Positions 63,223 through 64,000 of a stretch of DNA of 64,000 nucleotides are shown in pieces. Every line of letters begins with the position of its first letter. Within the stretch, counting starts at the first letter, position 1. This DNA comes from Humulus lupulus (taxonomy: Eukaryota > Streptophyta > Magnoliopsida > Rosales > Cannabaceae). The stretch is taken from contig NC_084799.1 in the NCBI RefSeq assembly GCF_963169125.1, positions 68,006,143 to 68,070,142 of the forward strand, in the 5' to 3' direction. Position numbers and translations under genes: made by a program. The notes under the pieces were generated by a model, which saw only the letters and a list, made by a program, of their open reading frames with translations, was not told where the DNA came from and did no database searches.

Positions 63223-64000
63223 ATCCTTTTCAATAAACGTTATGGGTTGAGTCTCAACCCTCTGTTGTTTTGGAGCTCATGGTTTGGGTTCGTAGGGAGA
63301 ACCATCTCTAGTCTTGAGTTCATTCACGTATCTCTTTTGGGCTTTTCTGCCCGAACCTGTGATATGAGGTCCCCTCGAGATGGTTATTACATCCTCTCCA
63401 TCAATCAGAGGGGGTCGCTCATCCTCCCGAGATTGAGAGTTATTATTCTGGGTAGGTTGTGCAGTTGATGCCCTTTGGCTTGTCGAAGCTTGATTGGGAT
63501 TTCGGTTCCTGACGTACTGTCTGAAATATCCCCTCGAGATCAAACCTTCGATCTCGTCTTTCAGTTGTCGACATTCATCGATTGTGAGTCTGATTTCTCT
63601 ATGGAATCTACAGTATTTATTTGTGTCCCTTTTTGCCTTCTCGTTCCTCATGGGGTCAGGTCGCCTGAACGGGACCTAATTATCATTGGCCAGGTAAATA
63701 TTCTCTCTCGTTGAGCTCGGTATACACTTTTTATACGAAGAAATATTTGTCCCCCTTCTTCTTCTCCCCTCCATCAACCTCGGGGTTATTCCCTTTGTTT
63801 TTCTTTCATTTAGAAGGGTTATCCCCGGGGGGTTTTGTAGTTGATGGGGCCGCTAAGGTCGAGGCAGAGTTTACATTTGTTGTTGTAGTTATGGGCTGAG
63901 AGGTCATATTCAGTGCTAACCTCACCTCTTCTACATTGACAAACCTCTGAGCCCTCTGATTGAACTCGGTTAGTGACCTGATAGGTTTCCTTTGCAAGTC
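63223..64000 (-). pseudogene. Tat gag C-terminal part, minus copy, cut by the window end
   Basis: From the right edge: RKPIRSLTEFNQRAQRFVNV, LALNMTSQPITTTTNVNSAS and a Lys/Pro-rich stretch. After a frame change come MRNEKAKRDTNKYCRFHREI and the knuckle CRFHREIRLTIDEC (63600-63560), where the usual GH is RL. It continues to LISRGYFRQYVRNRNPNQAS and a polar tail. Confidence 0.82.

Larger units (their letters stand above)
60010..64000 (-). mobile_element. Tat-lineage Ty3 retrotransposon, minus copy, truncated at both window sides
   Basis: The same domain order as the plus copy is read on the minus strand from 64000 down to about 60050, ending inside integrase. It shares long near-identical protein stretches with the plus copy, for example in RT and protease, and has far fewer stops. 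Its 5' LTR and the start of gag lie outside the window. Confidence 0.85.

Overview
This is a piece of a plant nuclear genome, almost certainly a eudicot. It has AT-rich spacers, short phase-0 introns in a conserved housekeeping gene, and Helitron, MULE, LINE, Tekay-type and Tat-type repeats. I cannot name the species from sequence alone. No rRNA, tRNA or organellar genes were seen. All calls are by eye; no database search was run.

The only clearly intact cellular gene is at the left: a six-exon minus-strand gene (3384-7312) for the 26S proteasome AAA-ATPase RPT3 (regulatory subunit 6B homolog), predicted at 418 residues. Its last intron carries two small MITEs. The 3.4 kb to its left shows no gene.

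From about 7.97 kb rightwards the window is layered transposable elements. (1) A Mutator-like element (about 7968-16170) has diverged terminal inverted repeats, a plus-strand MURA transposase pseudogene and, convergent to it, a minus-strand DUF1985/Ulp1-like cysteine-protease pseudogene. This is the Kaonashi type of MULE. Its non-coding parts are saturated with a TCGAT-core motif whose orientation flips between the two halves. (2) A minus-strand Helitron Rep-helicase gene is split into three blocks (16334-17655, 22424-23006, 38647-about 41600). The breaks are a LINE (17672-22407, about 16-bp target duplication) and a 15.6-kb Tekay/Del-like Ty3 retrotransposon (23012-38641, TSD ATATG). The Rep block also holds a 496-bp hAT-like MITE (39935-40430). 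The Tekay element itself contains a solo LTR of its own family (28075-30618, TSD GCCTG), another LTR-like insertion (about 25641-28007) and a 581-bp solo LTR inside pol (34088-34668, TSD GAGAG). A relative of that small LTR lies at 44746-45341 (TSD ATATA). A minus-strand RPA70-like pseudogene (about 46274-48155), a class of gene often carried by plant Helitrons, lies upstream of Rep.

(3) The right end (48813-64000) holds two Tat-lineage Ty3 elements facing each other tail to tail. The plus-strand copy has its 5' LTR, a decayed gag-pol with two RNase H domains, and a degenerate tandem repeat after pol. The minus-strand copy is better preserved, has a truncated and internally duplicated integrase, and runs off the window end. 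Between them is a minus-strand extra ORF resembling the putative gypsy-type transposon domain.

Apart from RPT3, nearly everything that codes here is decayed transposon sequence. Nested insertions with target duplications allow the relative order of events to be read. No new enzymatic system is convincingly present. The most unusual structure is the strand-polarised TCGAT motif decoration of the MULE.
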